Source: Methylobacterium sp. NEAU K
Lineage (GTDB): Bacteria; Pseudomonadota; Alphaproteobacteria; Rhizobiales; Beijerinckiaceae
Length of the DNA stretch: 64,000 nucleotides
Assembly: GCF_030700285.1 (NCBI RefSeq)
Contig: NZ_JAUYZJ010000011.1
Location: forward strand, 100,853 to 164,852
Reading direction: 5' to 3'
In this document: positions 1-9,011 of the stretch, piece by piece
Numbering within the stretch: position 1 is the stretch's first letter
Layout: each line of letters begins with the position of its first letter
Notes under the pieces: generated by a model
Databases searched by the model: none
Seen by the model: only the letters and a program-made list of their open reading frames with translations
Told to the model about the DNA's origin: nothing
Program-made: the position numbers and the translations under genes

Positions 1-843
1 GATCAGGATGATGTGGCGGAACCCTTTCAGCGCCTCGATCGCCTGGTCGATCGGGTAGGGAAGCCGCTCGATCGGCACGGTGCCGGCGCCGCGGTCGATC
101 CGGGCGTTGGAGGTCATCGCCATCAAGTGCGCGCCGGTCTTGCGGGCGATCCGGTCTGCGATCACCCGGCCCTCGCCGCGCACAGCCCGGTCGCCGAGAT
201 GCAGCAACACCGGTTCGCCGCTCGCCAGCGCCCTGGCGGCGGCCGCGACCGCGTCGTCGCTGGCCAACGCCCGCTCCGGGACCGCCGGCACGGGCGCGAT
301 GCCGGTTCCGGGATCCCATGCCGTATTGGCCGGCAGGATCAGCGTGGCGATCTGCCCGGGCGCCGTGCGGGCGGCGGCGATCGCGGCGGCACCGTCGGCG
401 CCGATCTCGGCGGCGCTCATGCCGGTGCGCAGCCAAGCCGAGACCGGCGCGGCCAGCCCTTCGATGTCGGAGGTCAGCGGCGCGTCGTATTCCCGGTGGT
501 AGGTCGCGTGCTCGCCGACGATGTTGACGATCGGCGTGCGCGCCCGGCGGGCATTGTGCAGGTTGGCGAGCCCGTTGGAGAGGCCGGGCCCGAGATGCAG
601 CAGGGTCGAGGCCGGCTTGTCGGCCATGCGGCCGTAGCCGTCCGCGGCGCCGGTGGCCCCGCCCTCGAACAGGCACAGCACGCAGCGCATGCCCTCGACC
701 CGGTCGAGGGCGGCGACGAAATGCATCTCCGAGGTGCCGGGATTGGTGAAGCAGACCTCGACCCCGCCGGCGACGAGGGTCCGGACCAAGCTCTCGGCCC
801 CGTTCATCGTGGTTGGCGTCCCATCGGTCACGGGCGGCTCCAT
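1..843 (-). CDS. Thiamine-diphosphate enzyme, acetolactate synthase large-subunit-like (3' end outside window)
   Basis: The gene runs off the left edge; 281 codons of its 5' part are present. The protein has the N-terminal pyrimidine-binding domain of ThDP enzymes: CFTNPGTSEMHF at about residues 31-42 holds the conserved glutamate that activates the cofactor, and LFEGGATGAADGYGRM follows at about 58-73. The family includes acetolactate synthase and benzoylformate decarboxylase-like enzymes; the substrate cannot be told from this part. ATG at 843 is the first start. An in-frame ATG at 807 begins MNGAESLV, a common start in this family, and may be the real one. It is divergent from the binding-protein gene at 1015, with about 170 bp for two promoters. 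Confidence 0.88.
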   Translation of the reverse strand, partial: MEPPVTDGTPTTMNGAESLVRTLVAGGVEVCFTNPGTSEMHFVAALDRVEGMRCVLCLFEGGATGAADGYGRMADKPASTLLHLGPGLSNGLANLHNARRARTPIVNIVGEHATYHREYDAPLTSDIEGLAAPVSAWLRTGMSAAEIGADGAAAIAAARTAPGQIATLILPANTAWDPGTGIAPVPAVPERALASDDAVAAAARALASGEPVLLHLGDRAVRGEGRVIADRIARKTGAHLMAMTSNARIDRGAGTVPIERLPYPIDQAIEALKGFRHIILI

Positions 844-1014
844 TCTTTCGGGCCGGCGCTGCCGGCGACTCGCATTCTTTATTACCGTGACGCAGCCGGG
901 GTCGAGCGCAAGGCCTGAAGCGCGTCATCGCCCGTTCGCAGGACGCCGGGATCATGGCACGATGTGGCGCGGGATTTGCCGCTGTCGCGCTTCAACTTCG
1001 ACGAACGGGATACG

Positions 1015-2616
1015 ATGACACTTCGCCGCCTGATTGCTCTCTCGCTGGCCGCCCCTCTCGCCCTGGCCGATCCGGCCAGCGCCGAGAGTGTGCTGCGCAT
1101 CGCCATGACCGCGACCGACATCCCCACGGCGACCGGGATGCCGAACAACGGCTTCGAGGGCATGCGCTTCCTCGGCTACCCGATCTTCGAGGGGCTGGTG
1201 CAGTGGGATCTGAAGAGCACCGACAAGCTCGCGGGCATCATCCCGGCGCTGGCGGAGCGCTGGGAGCAGGATCCGAACGACAAGACGCTCTGGACCTTCC
1301 ATCTGCGCCAGGGCGTGAAATTCCATGACGGAACGCCGTTCGACGCCGATGCGGTGATCTGGAACCTCGACCGCTACTACCGGAACGACAGCCCGCAATT
1401 CGAGGCGCAGGGCGCCGGCATCTCCCGTGCCCGGGCGCCCCTCGTCGGGAGCTACAAGAAGATCGACGACGCCACCGTGCAGATCAAGACCACGCAGGTG
1501 GCGTCGTACTTCCCGTATATGGTCGTCTACCTGCTGTTCACGTCGCCGAACTCGTTCGAGAAGGCGGGCCGCGACTGGAGCAAGGTGGCGGCGCTGCCCG
1601 CGGCCGGGACCGGCCCGTTCAGGATCACCCGCGTGGCCCCGCGGGAATCGGTCGATCTCGCGAAGTTCGACGGCTACTGGGACCCGAACCGGATGGCCAA
1701 GGTCGACAAGGTCCGGCTTCTGCCGATCCCCGAGGCGAATGCCCGGGTCGCCGCCCTGCGGTCGGGGCAGGTGGACTGGATCGAGGTGCCGGCGCCCGAC
1801 GCGATCCCGTCCCTCAAGCAGGCGGGCTTCACGATCACCACGGGCTCCTACCCGCATGTCTGGCCTTACATCTTCAACATCGGCGCCAAGGACAGCCCGC
1901 TGAAGGACGTGCGCGTCCGGCAGGCGCTGAACTACTGCGTCGACCGGGCTGCCCTCGTCGAGCTCCTGAACGGCACGGCCGAGCCGGCCTCGGGCTGGCT
2001 CAACGACAAGGACCCGAATTTCGGCACTCCAAAGAACCGCTACGTGTTCGATGCTGCCAAGGGCAAGGCGCTGCTCGCGGAGGCCGGCTACACCGACAAG
2101 AAGCCCTTCAGCCTCAAGGTGATGATCTCGTCTTCCGGCTCGGGCCAGATGCTGCCGATGCCGATGAACGAGTACCTGCAGGAGAACCTCAAGCAGGCCT
2201 GCGGCGTCGATCTCAGCTTCAACGTGGTCGAGTGGCAGGTGCTGCTGAATTCGAGCCGGGCGCTGCCGGACGCGCCGAGCCTGCAGGGCTCGATGGCGCT
2301 CAACGTCTCCTCGCCCTCGTCCGACGCCAGCGTGATGGCGCGTTACTTCGCGGGCGACCGGTTCCCGCCGAACGGCTTCAACTTCCCGAACTGGAAGGAC
2401 GATCAGTTCGACGCCGCCCTCAAGGCGCTGGCGGAGACCACCGACACCAAGGTGATCGACGTCCAGACCAAGGCTGCCCACGAGCGACTGGTGGACAACC
2501 CGCCATGGCTGTTCGTCGTGCATGACCTCAATCCCCGCGGGATGTCGAAGAAGGTCCACGGCTTCGTCTCGCCGCAATCCTGGTTCGTCGACCTCACCCT
2601 CGTCAGCGTGCAGTGA
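1015..2616 (+). CDS. ABC transporter substrate-binding protein, peptide-type (SBP family 5)
   Basis: A periplasmic solute-binding protein of the DppA/OppA type, 533 aa. The start at 1015 gives a clean signal peptide (MTLRRLIALSLAAPLALA, cleavage after PASA near residue 23); the frame opens further upstream at 964, but that would bury the signal. Family features are FEGLVQWDLKSTDK, the LAERWEQDPNDKTLWTFHLR segment, GVKFHDGTPFDADAV, and GTGPFRI near the middle. No permease or ATPase genes are adjacent, so its transporter partners must lie elsewhere. The stop overlaps a possible GTG start of the amidase gene, which suggests cotranscription. The ligand is unknown; family members bind peptides, opines, nickel chelates or amides. 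Confidence 0.9.
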   Translation: MTLRRLIALSLAAPLALADPASAESVLRIAMTATDIPTATGMPNNGFEGMRFLGYPIFEGLVQWDLKSTDKLAGIIPALAERWEQDPNDKTLWTFHLRQGVKFHDGTPFDADAVIWNLDRYYRNDSPQFEAQGAGISRARAPLVGSYKKIDDATVQIKTTQVASYFPYMVVYLLFTSPNSFEKAGRDWSKVAALPAAGTGPFRITRVAPRESVDLAKFDGYWDPNRMAKVDKVRLLPIPEANARVAALRSGQVDWIEVPAPDAIPSLKQAGFTITTGSYPHVWPYIFNIGAKDSPLKDVRVRQALNYCVDRAALVELLNGTAEPASGWLNDKDPNFGTPKNRYVFDAAKGKALLAEAGYTDKKPFSLKVMISSSGSGQMLPMPMNEYLQENLKQACGVDLSFNVVEWQVLLNSSRALPDAPSLQGSMALNVSSPSSDASVMARYFAGDRFPPNGFNFPNWKDDQFDAALKALAETTDTKVIDVQTKAAHERLVDNPPWLFVVHDLNPRGMSKKVHGFVSPQSWFVDLTLVSVQ

Positions 2617-2621
2617 AACCG

Positions 2622-4013
2622 ATGTCCGATATCGATCCCGTGAACGCCCCCGCGGCCGACCTCGCCCGGGCAATCCGGTCGCGCGCCCTCTCGCCGGTGG
2701 ACGCGGTGGATGCGATGCTCGGCCGGATCGAGCAGCTGGAGCCGAAGCTCCAGGCCTTCACCGAAGTCTTCCGCGAGGATGCGCGCCTCGCCGCGGAGGG
2801 CGCCGACCGATCGATCCGCGCCGGCCACGCGGTCGGGCCGCTCCACGGTGTCCCGGTGGTGCTCAAGGACCTCATCGATCTGGAAGGCCGGATCACCATG
2901 GGCGGCTCGGCCGCCCATCGCGCCCGCCGGGCAGAGCGCACCGCCACGGTCGCCCGGCGCCTGATCGCGCAGGGCATGATCGTGATCGGCAAGACCCATA
3001 CGGTGGAGTTCGCCTATGGGGGCTGGGGCACCAACCAGCACCTCGGCACGCCCTGGAACCCCTGGGACTCCCAGACGCCGCGCACGCCCGGCGGGTCGAG
3101 CAGCGGCACCGGCGTCGCGGTGGCGGCCCGCATGGCCCCCTGGGGCATCGGGACCGATACCGGCGGATCGGTGCGCCTGCCCTCGGCCTTCTGTGGGCTC
3201 ACCGGGTTGAAGGTGACGGTGGGGCGCGTCTCGACCTGGGGGATCGTGCCGCTCTCGACCACCCTGGACTCGCCCGGCCCGCTCGCCCGCACCGTGGAGG
3301 ATGCGGCGTTACTCTACGAGGCGATCTCCGGCCCCGATCCCCTCGACCCGACGACCCGCGGAGTCCTGCCGGACGCGCCCTGGCCGACCCTGAACCGCGG
3401 GGTGCGCGGCCTGCGGCTCGCCCGGATGCCCGCGATCGAGCGGGAGGGCGTCGCCGCCGACATGCTGGACGCCTACGACGCGGCCCTCGACCTGCTCGCC
3501 CGGCTGGGGGCCGAGATCGTCGACATCGCCCTGCCGTTCCGGTTCAGCGAATGCGTGGCGATGAGCGGGATCACCAACGCGGAGGCCTATTTCGTCAACG
3601 GCGCCCTCGCGGAGGATCCGGCCGCACAGCTCGGCGACGCGGTCAGGGCCCGGATCCTGGCCGGTGCGGAGGTCTCGGCGCAGGAATATCTCGGCACGCT
3701 CCACCGCCGCGCCGCGATGAAGCTGCAATATGCGGCCGCCCTGGAGGGGATCGACGCTCTGCTGACGCCGACCACGGAATGCGCGGCCGTGGCGCTCTCC
3801 GAGGTCGACGAGGCGCATCTGCCCTCCCGCTTCACCCGGTTCGGCAACCTGCTCGATCTGTGCGGGCTGGCGCTGCCGGACGGCTTCACCGCATCCGGGC
3901 TGCCGCTCTCGCTGCAGATCGTCTGCCGGGGTTACGACGAGGCGATGGCGCTGCGGATCGGACAGGCCTACCAGCGGGCGACCGACTGGCACCTGCGCCG
4001 GCCGCCGGTGTGA
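2622..4013 (+). CDS. Amidase (amidase-signature family, GatA-like)
   Basis: Hydrolyses a carboxamide to acid and ammonia through a Ser-Ser-Lys triad. Visible are the catalytic lysine in VVLKDLIDLEG, the GGSSSGTGVAV loop with the first serine, and GTDTGGSVRLPSAFCG with the nucleophile serine. Length (463 aa) is normal. ATG at 2622 is preferred; a GTG at 2613 overlapping the upstream stop would add three residues. The coupling to a binding-protein gene suggests uptake and hydrolysis of an amide or peptide-like compound. A nitrile hydratase operon lies 3.3 kb downstream on the same strand; a nitrile-amide-acid route is possible but not shown by linkage. It is not gatA proper, since no gatB or gatC is present. 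Confidence 0.9.
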   Translation: MSDIDPVNAPAADLARAIRSRALSPVDAVDAMLGRIEQLEPKLQAFTEVFREDARLAAEGADRSIRAGHAVGPLHGVPVVLKDLIDLEGRITMGGSAAHRARRAERTATVARRLIAQGMIVIGKTHTVEFAYGGWGTNQHLGTPWNPWDSQTPRTPGGSSSGTGVAVAARMAPWGIGTDTGGSVRLPSAFCGLTGLKVTVGRVSTWGIVPLSTTLDSPGPLARTVEDAALLYEAISGPDPLDPTTRGVLPDAPWPTLNRGVRGLRLARMPAIEREGVAADMLDAYDAALDLLARLGAEIVDIALPFRFSECVAMSGITNAEAYFVNGALAEDPAAQLGDAVRARILAGAEVSAQEYLGTLHRRAAMKLQYAAALEGIDALLTPTTECAAVALSEVDEAHLPSRFTRFGNLLDLCGLALPDGFTASGLPLSLQIVCRGYDEAMALRIGQAYQRATDWHLRRPPV

Positions 4014-4067
4014 CGGGCGGCGCTCAGGACGGTTGCGCCGACGCTGGCGCGTCGTCACAACCGCTCC

Positions 4068-4976
4068 GTGCAGCTCAGCCGTGCCGACCTCGCCGATTTC
4101 GGCTACTTCCTCGCCATCGCGAAGCATCGCAGCTTCCGTCGCGCGGGCCTTGAGCTGGGCGTCAGCGCGTCGGCGCTGAGCCATGCCTTGAAGGGGCTGG
4201 AGACGCGGCTCGGCGTTCGCCTGCTCAACCGGACGAACAGGAGCGTCACGCTGACCGCGGCCGGCGAGGAGCTGTTCGCCGCGGTCGAGGCTCCGTTCGC
4301 GGCGATCGGTATGGCCGTCGAGGCGATGAACCGCCATCGCAACGAGCCGGCGGGCCGCATCCGGCTCAACGTGCTGGAACATGCGAGCGCGCTCCTGCTC
4401 GCCCCGGTCCTCCCGACCTTCGTCCGACGCTATCCGGAGATCGAGATCGACGTGCGCGTCTCGAACCATCTCCTGGACGTGATCGAGACCGGCGCCGATG
4501 CCGGGATCCGGTACGGCGACACCGTTCCCAAAGACATGATCGCGCAGCGCCTCTCGGCCGACATACGCTGGGTCGTGGTGGGCGCCCCCGCCTACCTGGA
4601 GCGCTTCGGCACGCCGGCGCATCCGGCCGATCTCCTGGCCCATCGGGGCCTGCGCGTCCGCCTCGGCAACGACGACATCTATCACTGGGAATTCGAGACC
4701 GACGGATCGGCCATGGCCCTCGACGTGCCGGGGGCGCTGACGCTCGACAACACGCAGCTCGTGATCGCGCTCGCGCGGGCCGGTGCGGGGCTAGCCTATC
4801 TGCCGGAGCCCTGCGTGACGGCGCTGGTCCACGCCGGCGACCTGCGCCCTGTTCTCGACGCCTGGTCTCCCGTCGGTGCCGGCTTCCACCTCTATTATCC
4901 GGGACGGCGGCAGCTCCCGACCGGCCTGCGCCTGTTGATCGCCCTCATCCGCGAGATGCGCCCGCTCGGCCTGTAG
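4068..4976 (+). CDS. LysR-family transcriptional regulator
   Basis: The N-terminal winged helix-turn-helix spans about residues 5-65 (FLAIAKHRSFRRAGLELG, then SASALSHALKGLETRLGVRL and LNRTNRSVTLTAAGEEL), followed by the periplasmic-binding-like effector domain to residue 302. GTG at 4068 is the only sensible start because the HTH begins at once. It sits 54 bp after the amidase gene and 164 bp before an SDR gene on the same strand; LysR proteins usually control a neighbour, so the SDR/cupin pair or the amidase cluster are candidate targets. The effector is unknown. Confidence 0.92.
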   Translation: MQLSRADLADFGYFLAIAKHRSFRRAGLELGVSASALSHALKGLETRLGVRLLNRTNRSVTLTAAGEELFAAVEAPFAAIGMAVEAMNRHRNEPAGRIRLNVLEHASALLLAPVLPTFVRRYPEIEIDVRVSNHLLDVIETGADAGIRYGDTVPKDMIAQRLSADIRWVVVGAPAYLERFGTPAHPADLLAHRGLRVRLGNDDIYHWEFETDGSAMALDVPGALTLDNTQLVIALARAGAGLAYLPEPCVTALVHAGDLRPVLDAWSPVGAGFHLYYPGRRQLPTGLRLLIALIREMRPLGL

Positions 4977-5140
4977 CGCGCGGCGTGCGGCTGTGGCGCG
5001 ATGAGGCGCGCTCATCGTTCCGTTGAGGCGACGGCACCTGCTTCGCCGAGCGTCAGCCCGCTACATCGAGGCCGACGATCGCGGACGCGGTCCCCATCGG
5101 GACAAGGCCGGTCCGCCTCCGAAGCCAACGAGGTCACGCC

Positions 5141-5896
5141 ATGTCCAGAGCAAACCGCTTCGTCGGCAAGGTCGCCTTCGTCACCGGAGCCGCGAGCGGC
5201 ATCGGGCGCGCCACCGCCGTCGCGTTCGCCGGCGAAGGTGCGCGCGTCGCCCTCGTCGATCGGACGGAGGACGCGCTCCGGCATACGGCCCAGGCAATCC
5301 GGGATGCGGGGGGCGAGCCGCTGACCATTGCCTGCGACGTCTCGCGGCCCGATGAGGTCGAGGCGGCGGTCGCGCGCACCGTCGCGGCGTTCGGCCGGCT
5401 CGACATCGCCTTCAACAACGCCGGCGTCGAGAACACGGCGGCGCCCGTCGCTGAGATCGCGCTCGATGCGTGGGATCGCATCCTCGACATCAACCTGCGC
5501 GGAACCTTCGTGTGCATGAAGCACGAGATCGCACAGATGCTGCGCCAGGGCGGCGGGGTCGTCGTCAACACGTCGTCGGGCGCAGGCATCCGGGGTGTGG
5601 CGGGCGGGGCGAGCTATGCCGCGTCCAAGCACGCCGTCATCGGCCTGACCAAATCCGCCGCCCTCGATTATGCCAAGTCGCGGATCCGGGTGAACGCGAT
5701 CCTGCCCGGCAATATCGAGACACCGATGATGGACCGCTTCACCGGGGGCGACCTCCAGAAGGCCATCGACCTGGAGCCGGTCGGGCGGCTGGGCAGGCCC
5801 GAGGAGATTGCCGAGGCGGTGCTGTGGATGAGTTCCGACCTCGGTGCCTTCGTGACCGGCGCATCGATCTCGGTCGATGGCGGCTGGTCGCTCTGA
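5141..5896 (+). CDS. Short-chain dehydrogenase/reductase (classical SDR)
   Basis: NAD(P)-dependent oxidoreductase of 251 aa. It has the Rossmann glycine motif TGAASGIGRA at about residues 15-24, the structural NNAGVE motif, and the catalytic pair in YAASKHAVIG (Tyr and Lys). The C-terminus SVDGGWSL is typical of classical SDRs such as glucose 1-dehydrogenase-like enzymes. A basic residue at the end of beta-2 is absent (VALVDR), which favours NAD over NADP. It is 33 bp upstream of a small cupin gene and likely in the same transcript. The substrate is not predictable. Confidence 0.93.
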   Translation: MSRANRFVGKVAFVTGAASGIGRATAVAFAGEGARVALVDRTEDALRHTAQAIRDAGGEPLTIACDVSRPDEVEAAVARTVAAFGRLDIAFNNAGVENTAAPVAEIALDAWDRILDINLRGTFVCMKHEIAQMLRQGGGVVVNTSSGAGIRGVAGGASYAASKHAVIGLTKSAALDYAKSRIRVNAILPGNIETPMMDRFTGGDLQKAIDLEPVGRLGRPEEIAEAVLWMSSDLGAFVTGASISVDGGWSL

Positions 5897-5929
5897 CGGG
5901 GACGGTCACGAACAGGGAAGGCCCATCCC

Positions 5930-6343
5930 ATGGACATCAAGCGCAGCGGAACACAACCGTCCGGCCAGGGTCCGGCCGACTGGTTCACCGGCACCGTTCG
6001 GATCGACCCGCTCTTCTCCGCCCCCGATCCGGCCCGCGCGGCCGGGGCCAGCGTGACGTTCGAGCCGGGTGCGCGCACCGCTTGGCACACGCATCCGCTC
6101 GGTCAGACGCTGATCGTGACCTTCGGGTCCGGCTGGGTGCAACGGGCGGGCGGCCCGATCCAGGAGATCAGGCCGGGCGACGTCATCTGGTTCGAGCCCG
6201 GTGAGAAGCACTGGCACGGCGCCACAGCGACGACGGCGATGACCCATGTCGCGATCCAGGAGCGCCTGGACGGCACCGCCGTGACCTGGCTGGAACAGGT
6301 CACGGACGACCAGTATCGCGGCCCGCAGGTCTTGCCTGACTGA
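5930..6343 (+). CDS. Small cupin-domain protein
   Basis: A single-domain cupin of 137 aa. Motif 1 reads [16 protein letters not shown] with two metal-ligand histidines, and motif 2 contains [17 protein letters not shown] with the third. Such proteins are metal-dependent isomerases or dioxygenases, or small sensors, and many are annotated only as cupin_2. It follows the SDR gene by 33 bp. The start ATG at 5930 has an AGGGA-type ribosome site about 10 bases upstream. The gene converges on the sigma factor gene at 6407. Specific function is unknown. Confidence 0.88.
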   Translation: MDIKRSGTQPSGQGPADWFTGTVRIDPLFSAPDPARAAGASVTFEPGARTAWHTHPLGQTLIVTFGSGWVQRAGGPIQEIRPGDVIWFEPGEKHWHGATATTAMTHVAIQERLDGTAVTWLEQVTDDQYRGPQVLPD

Positions 6344-6406
6344 GGCCGCCGACTCCCGGGAACGGCTGAAGCGTCGGACTGTCCGGCGTCGGCGCGAACG
6401 GCCTCC

Positions 6407-7108
6407 TCAGGCGGGCGCCTGGCCCGCCACGACCACGCCGAGCGTGTCGAGGAGCGAGGTGCGCGCCCGGCTGACGCGGCTCTTCACGGTTCCGACCTGG
6501 CAGCCGAGTTTGGTCGCCGCCTCCTCGTAGGTGTGGCCTTCCGCGCCGACCAGCAGCAGCGCCTGCCGCTGCGCGGCCGGCAGGTCTTCGAGCCGCTCCC
6601 AGACGACCTTGAGCGTGCTCGCATCCTCCTGGTCGGACAGGCTGGTCATCTGGCTCGCATGCGTCCCGTCCACGTCCTCGACCTCGCGCCGGTGCTTGCG
6701 CAGTTCGGAATAGAACTGGTTGCGCAGGATCGTGAACAGCCACGCGGTGAAGTTCGTGCCGGGCCGGAACCGCGCCTGGTTGGCCCAGGCCTTCACGAAG
6801 GTCTCCTGCACCAGGTCGTCGGCGCGGCTCACGTCGCCGACGAGCGAGAGCGCGAAGGTGCGCAGAGCCGGGAGCGCCTTTATGATGTCGCTGCGGAAGT
6901 CGAAGGCCACGACTTGGCCGTGCGCCGCAAGCGCGGCCTCGAAGCGCGCGACGAGGCCGGCAAGCTGCGCCGGCAGCGGCTCCTGCTCGACGACCTGGAA
7001 GTACTCCCGGATCGGGAAGGCGAGATGCTGACCGATCACAGTGGGATAGCCTTTCGCGTCGCAGGCGCGCCCGGTCCCCTCCGACTGATTCGCTTTGGCA
7101 TCGATCAT
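6407..7108 (-). CDS. EcfG-type (ECF15) RNA polymerase sigma factor with an N-terminal NepR-like domain
   Basis: A 233-aa protein. Residues about 68-135 are sigma region 2 ([52 protein letters not shown]) ending in the REVEDVDG stretch characteristic of EcfG/RpoE2 general-stress sigma factors. Residues about 165-220 are region 4 with the HTH ([20 protein letters not shown]). The first ~66 residues are extra for the family. Residues 25-60 fit the pattern of NepR anti-sigma proteins: IGQHL, then [17 protein letters not shown] at 36-52. This suggests an intramolecular anti-sigma segment. If translation instead starts at GTG 6910, only the plain sigma factor is made, but the NepR-like reading argues for ATG 7108. 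No phyR or separate nepR is nearby. Divergent from nthA. Confidence 0.88.
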   Translation of the reverse strand: MIDAKANQSEGTGRACDAKGYPTVIGQHLAFPIREYFQVVEQEPLPAQLAGLVARFEAALAAHGQVVAFDFRSDIIKALPALRTFALSLVGDVSRADDLVQETFVKAWANQARFRPGTNFTAWLFTILRNQFYSELRKHRREVEDVDGTHASQMTSLSDQEDASTLKVVWERLEDLPAAQRQALLLVGAEGHTYEEAATKLGCQVGTVKSRVSRARTSLLDTLGVVVAGQAPA

Positions 7109-7311
7109 GCGCGTATCCTGGTCCCCGACGCTTGGTATACTGGAATGGCTCTAACTGCCGTAACGTCGGAAATCTGAACCGATGCCAAACAATCCCGGAA
7201 ATATCGGGCGACTTCGGCATCGTCGCCGGGGCAACGGGGATTGGTATCCGGCAGGGGGAGTAGCGGCGGCCAGTGCGCCGAGGCAGGATGCCGGGTGCGA
7301 GGAGAAGCGGG
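7109..7311. promoter_or_regulatory. Divergent intergenic region between the sigma factor and nthA
   Basis: Two hundred bases separate the divergent sigma-factor and nitrile hydratase genes, so both promoters should lie here. A degenerate EcfG-like pair, GGAAT at 7142 and CGTC at 7164 with a 17-base spacer, points towards nthA, but each half has one mismatch. A good ribosome site (GGAGAAGCGG, from 7301) precedes the nthA ATG. No operator palindrome was recognised. Confidence 0.4.
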
Positions 7312-7971
7312 ATGAGCCACGACCACGCGCACCATGACCACCAGCATCACGGCAGCGACCTCTCGCCGGTCGAGGCGCGGGTGCGGGCCCTGGAATCGCT
7401 GCTGACCGAGAAGGGCTACATCGATCCGGCGGCCCTCGACGCCCTGGTCGAGCTCTACGAGACCAAGGTGGGGCCGCATGCGGGTGCCCGCGTGGTCGCC
7501 CGCGCATGGGTCGATCCCGGCTTCCGGGCGCGGCTCCTCTCCGACGCCACGCCGGCGATCGCCGAGCTCGGCATCGGCGGCCGCGGCGGCGAACACATGG
7601 TGGTGGTCGAGAACACGTCCGAGACCCACAACCTCGTCGTCTGCACCCTCTGCTCCTGCTACCCCTGGCCCGTGCTCGGCCTACCGCCGGTCTGGTACAA
7701 GGCGCCTCCGTACCGGGCCCGGGCGGTGATCGACCCGCGCGGCGTGCTGGCCGAGTTCGGGGTGAGGCTGCCGGACACCACGCGGATCGTCGTCTGGGAT
7801 TCCACCGCGGAGACCCGCTACATGGTCCTGCCGATGCGCCCTGCCGGAACCGAGGGCCTCTCCGAGGAAGACCTGGCCGCCCTCGTCACGCGCGACGCGA
7901 TGATCGGCACGGGCCTGCCCGGGTCGGTTCCCGCCTCGCCCTTGGACTCGCCCTTGGAGATGCCGGCATGA
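7312..7971 (+). CDS. nthA: Nitrile hydratase alpha subunit, cobalt type
   Basis: Hydrates nitriles to amides as a heterodimer with the beta subunit. The metal site is VCTLCSC with cysteines at residues 111, 114 and 116; threonine at the second position of the claw marks cobalt-type enzymes (iron types have serine). The motif continues into [14 protein letters not shown], also typical. The start at 7312 is fixed by the ribosome site at 7301. The first 14 residues contain seven histidines, an exposed metal-binding tail. The C-terminus carries a short internal repeat (SPLDSPLE). The gene overlaps nthB by 4 bp (ATGA), implying translational coupling. Confidence 0.96.
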   Translation: MSHDHAHHDHQHHGSDLSPVEARVRALESLLTEKGYIDPAALDALVELYETKVGPHAGARVVARAWVDPGFRARLLSDATPAIAELGIGGRGGEHMVVVENTSETHNLVVCTLCSCYPWPVLGLPPVWYKAPPYRARAVIDPRGVLAEFGVRLPDTTRIVVWDSTAETRYMVLPMRPAGTEGLSEEDLAALVTRDAMIGTGLPGSVPASPLDSPLEMPA

Positions 7972-8627
7972 ACGGCGCTCAGGACCTCGGCGGCGCACAC
8001 GGCTTCGGCCCGGTGGTGCCGGAGCGCGACGAGCCGGTGTTCCACGCCGCATGGGAGCGCCGCGTCTTCGCGATGGCGCTGGCCATGGGCTATACCGGCG
8101 CGTGGAACCTCGACGGCAGCCGCGCCGCCCGCGAGTCACTGCCGCCGGCGCAGTATCTCGCATCGAGCTACTATGAGATCTGGCTGGCGGCCCTGGAGAA
8201 GCAGGTCGCCGACTCGGGCCTCGCGACGCCCGGAGAGATGGCGGCGGGCCGAGCCTCGGCGCCGGCCAAGCCAGTGGCGCGGGTGCTCTCTGCCGACGGC
8301 CTGGAGGCGCGCTTCCGTACCGGCTTCCCGAGCAGCCGCGAACCCGAATCTCCCGCCCGCTTCGCAGTCGGCGACGCCGTCATCGCCCGGAACATGCATC
8401 CGACCGGGCATACCCGCCTGCCGCGCTATGTGCGGGGAAGGCGGGGCCGGATCGAACGCATCGACGGCGTCTTCGTCTATCCCGACACGAGCGCCCATGG
8501 GGCCGGGGAGAATCCGACTTGGCTGTACACGGTCGGCTTCACGGCCCGGGAACTGTGGGGCGAGAGCGGCGATCCGGGGGGGCTCGTCACGGTGGCGGCT
8601 TTCGAACCTTATCTGGAACCGGCGTGA
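7968..8627 (+). CDS. nthB: Nitrile hydratase beta subunit
   Basis: Partner of NthA, 219 aa. The N-terminal alpha-helical part has [19 protein letters not shown], the classical beta-subunit start, followed by [17 protein letters not shown] and [11 protein letters not shown]. The C-terminal SH3-like barrel has [20 protein letters not shown] and [20 protein letters not shown], which contain the two arginines that contact the alpha-subunit claw. It starts inside the nthA stop (ATGA) and ends in a GTGA overlap with the accessory gene, so the three genes form a tightly coupled operon. Confidence 0.96.
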   Translation: MNGAQDLGGAHGFGPVVPERDEPVFHAAWERRVFAMALAMGYTGAWNLDGSRAARESLPPAQYLASSYYEIWLAALEKQVADSGLATPGEMAAGRASAPAKPVARVLSADGLEARFRTGFPSSREPESPARFAVGDAVIARNMHPTGHTRLPRYVRGRRGRIERIDGVFVYPDTSAHGAGENPTWLYTVGFTARELWGESGDPGGLVTVAAFEPYLEPA

Positions 8628-8947
8628 GCGACCCGTCGCCGAAGGCCTTCGCGGCGCCCTGGGAGGCTCAGGTCTTCGCCCTGGTGGTGTCGCTGAAGGA
8701 GGCCGGCCTGTTCACCTGGACCGAGTGGGCGGAGCGCCTCGGCCGCGAGATCCGTCCCGCCGGCGACTCCGAGCGGGCGGCCGATTACGGCGCCTGGCTC
8801 GCGACGCTGGAGTCGATCCTGGCCGAGCGCGGGGTGGCGGCGGCCGAGACCGTCGCCGCACGGACTGCCGCGTTCCTGCGCGCCGCCGAGGCGACGCCGC
8901 ACGGCCAGCCGATCCGCCTGGAGAACGATCCGCTCTACCGTCCGTGA
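8624..8947 (+). CDS. Nitrile hydratase accessory protein (metallochaperone, P14K/NhlE type)
   Basis: A 107-aa protein related to the N-terminal half of the beta subunit: it keeps the helical segment APWEAQVFALVVSLKEAGLF followed by TWTEWAERL but has no SH3-like domain. Proteins of this class deliver cobalt to the alpha subunit by subunit exchange and are found beside cobalt-type enzymes, which agrees with the VCTLCSC claw in NthA. The GTG start at 8624 overlaps the nthB stop by 4 bp. No cobalt permease gene (nhlF) is seen in the window. Confidence 0.9.
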   Translation: MSDPSPKAFAAPWEAQVFALVVSLKEAGLFTWTEWAERLGREIRPAGDSERAADYGAWLATLESILAERGVAAAETVAARTAAFLRAAEATPHGQPIRLENDPLYRP

Positions 8948-9011
8948 ACCCGCGGCGCGCCGCGCGTCCGCTCAGCACTCCGTTCAGTGGCGCCAGATCG
9001 GCGACATCGGA

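Noticed and set aside
952..2673. A 573-codon open frame on the minus strand opposite the binding-protein gene
   Set aside because: Antisense shadow; the plus strand has a signal peptide and family motifs.
7142..7167. GGAAT-N17-CGTC upstream of nthA as an EcfG promoter
   Set aside because: Mismatches in both halves and about 145 bases from the start codon; mentioned only within the intergenic feature.
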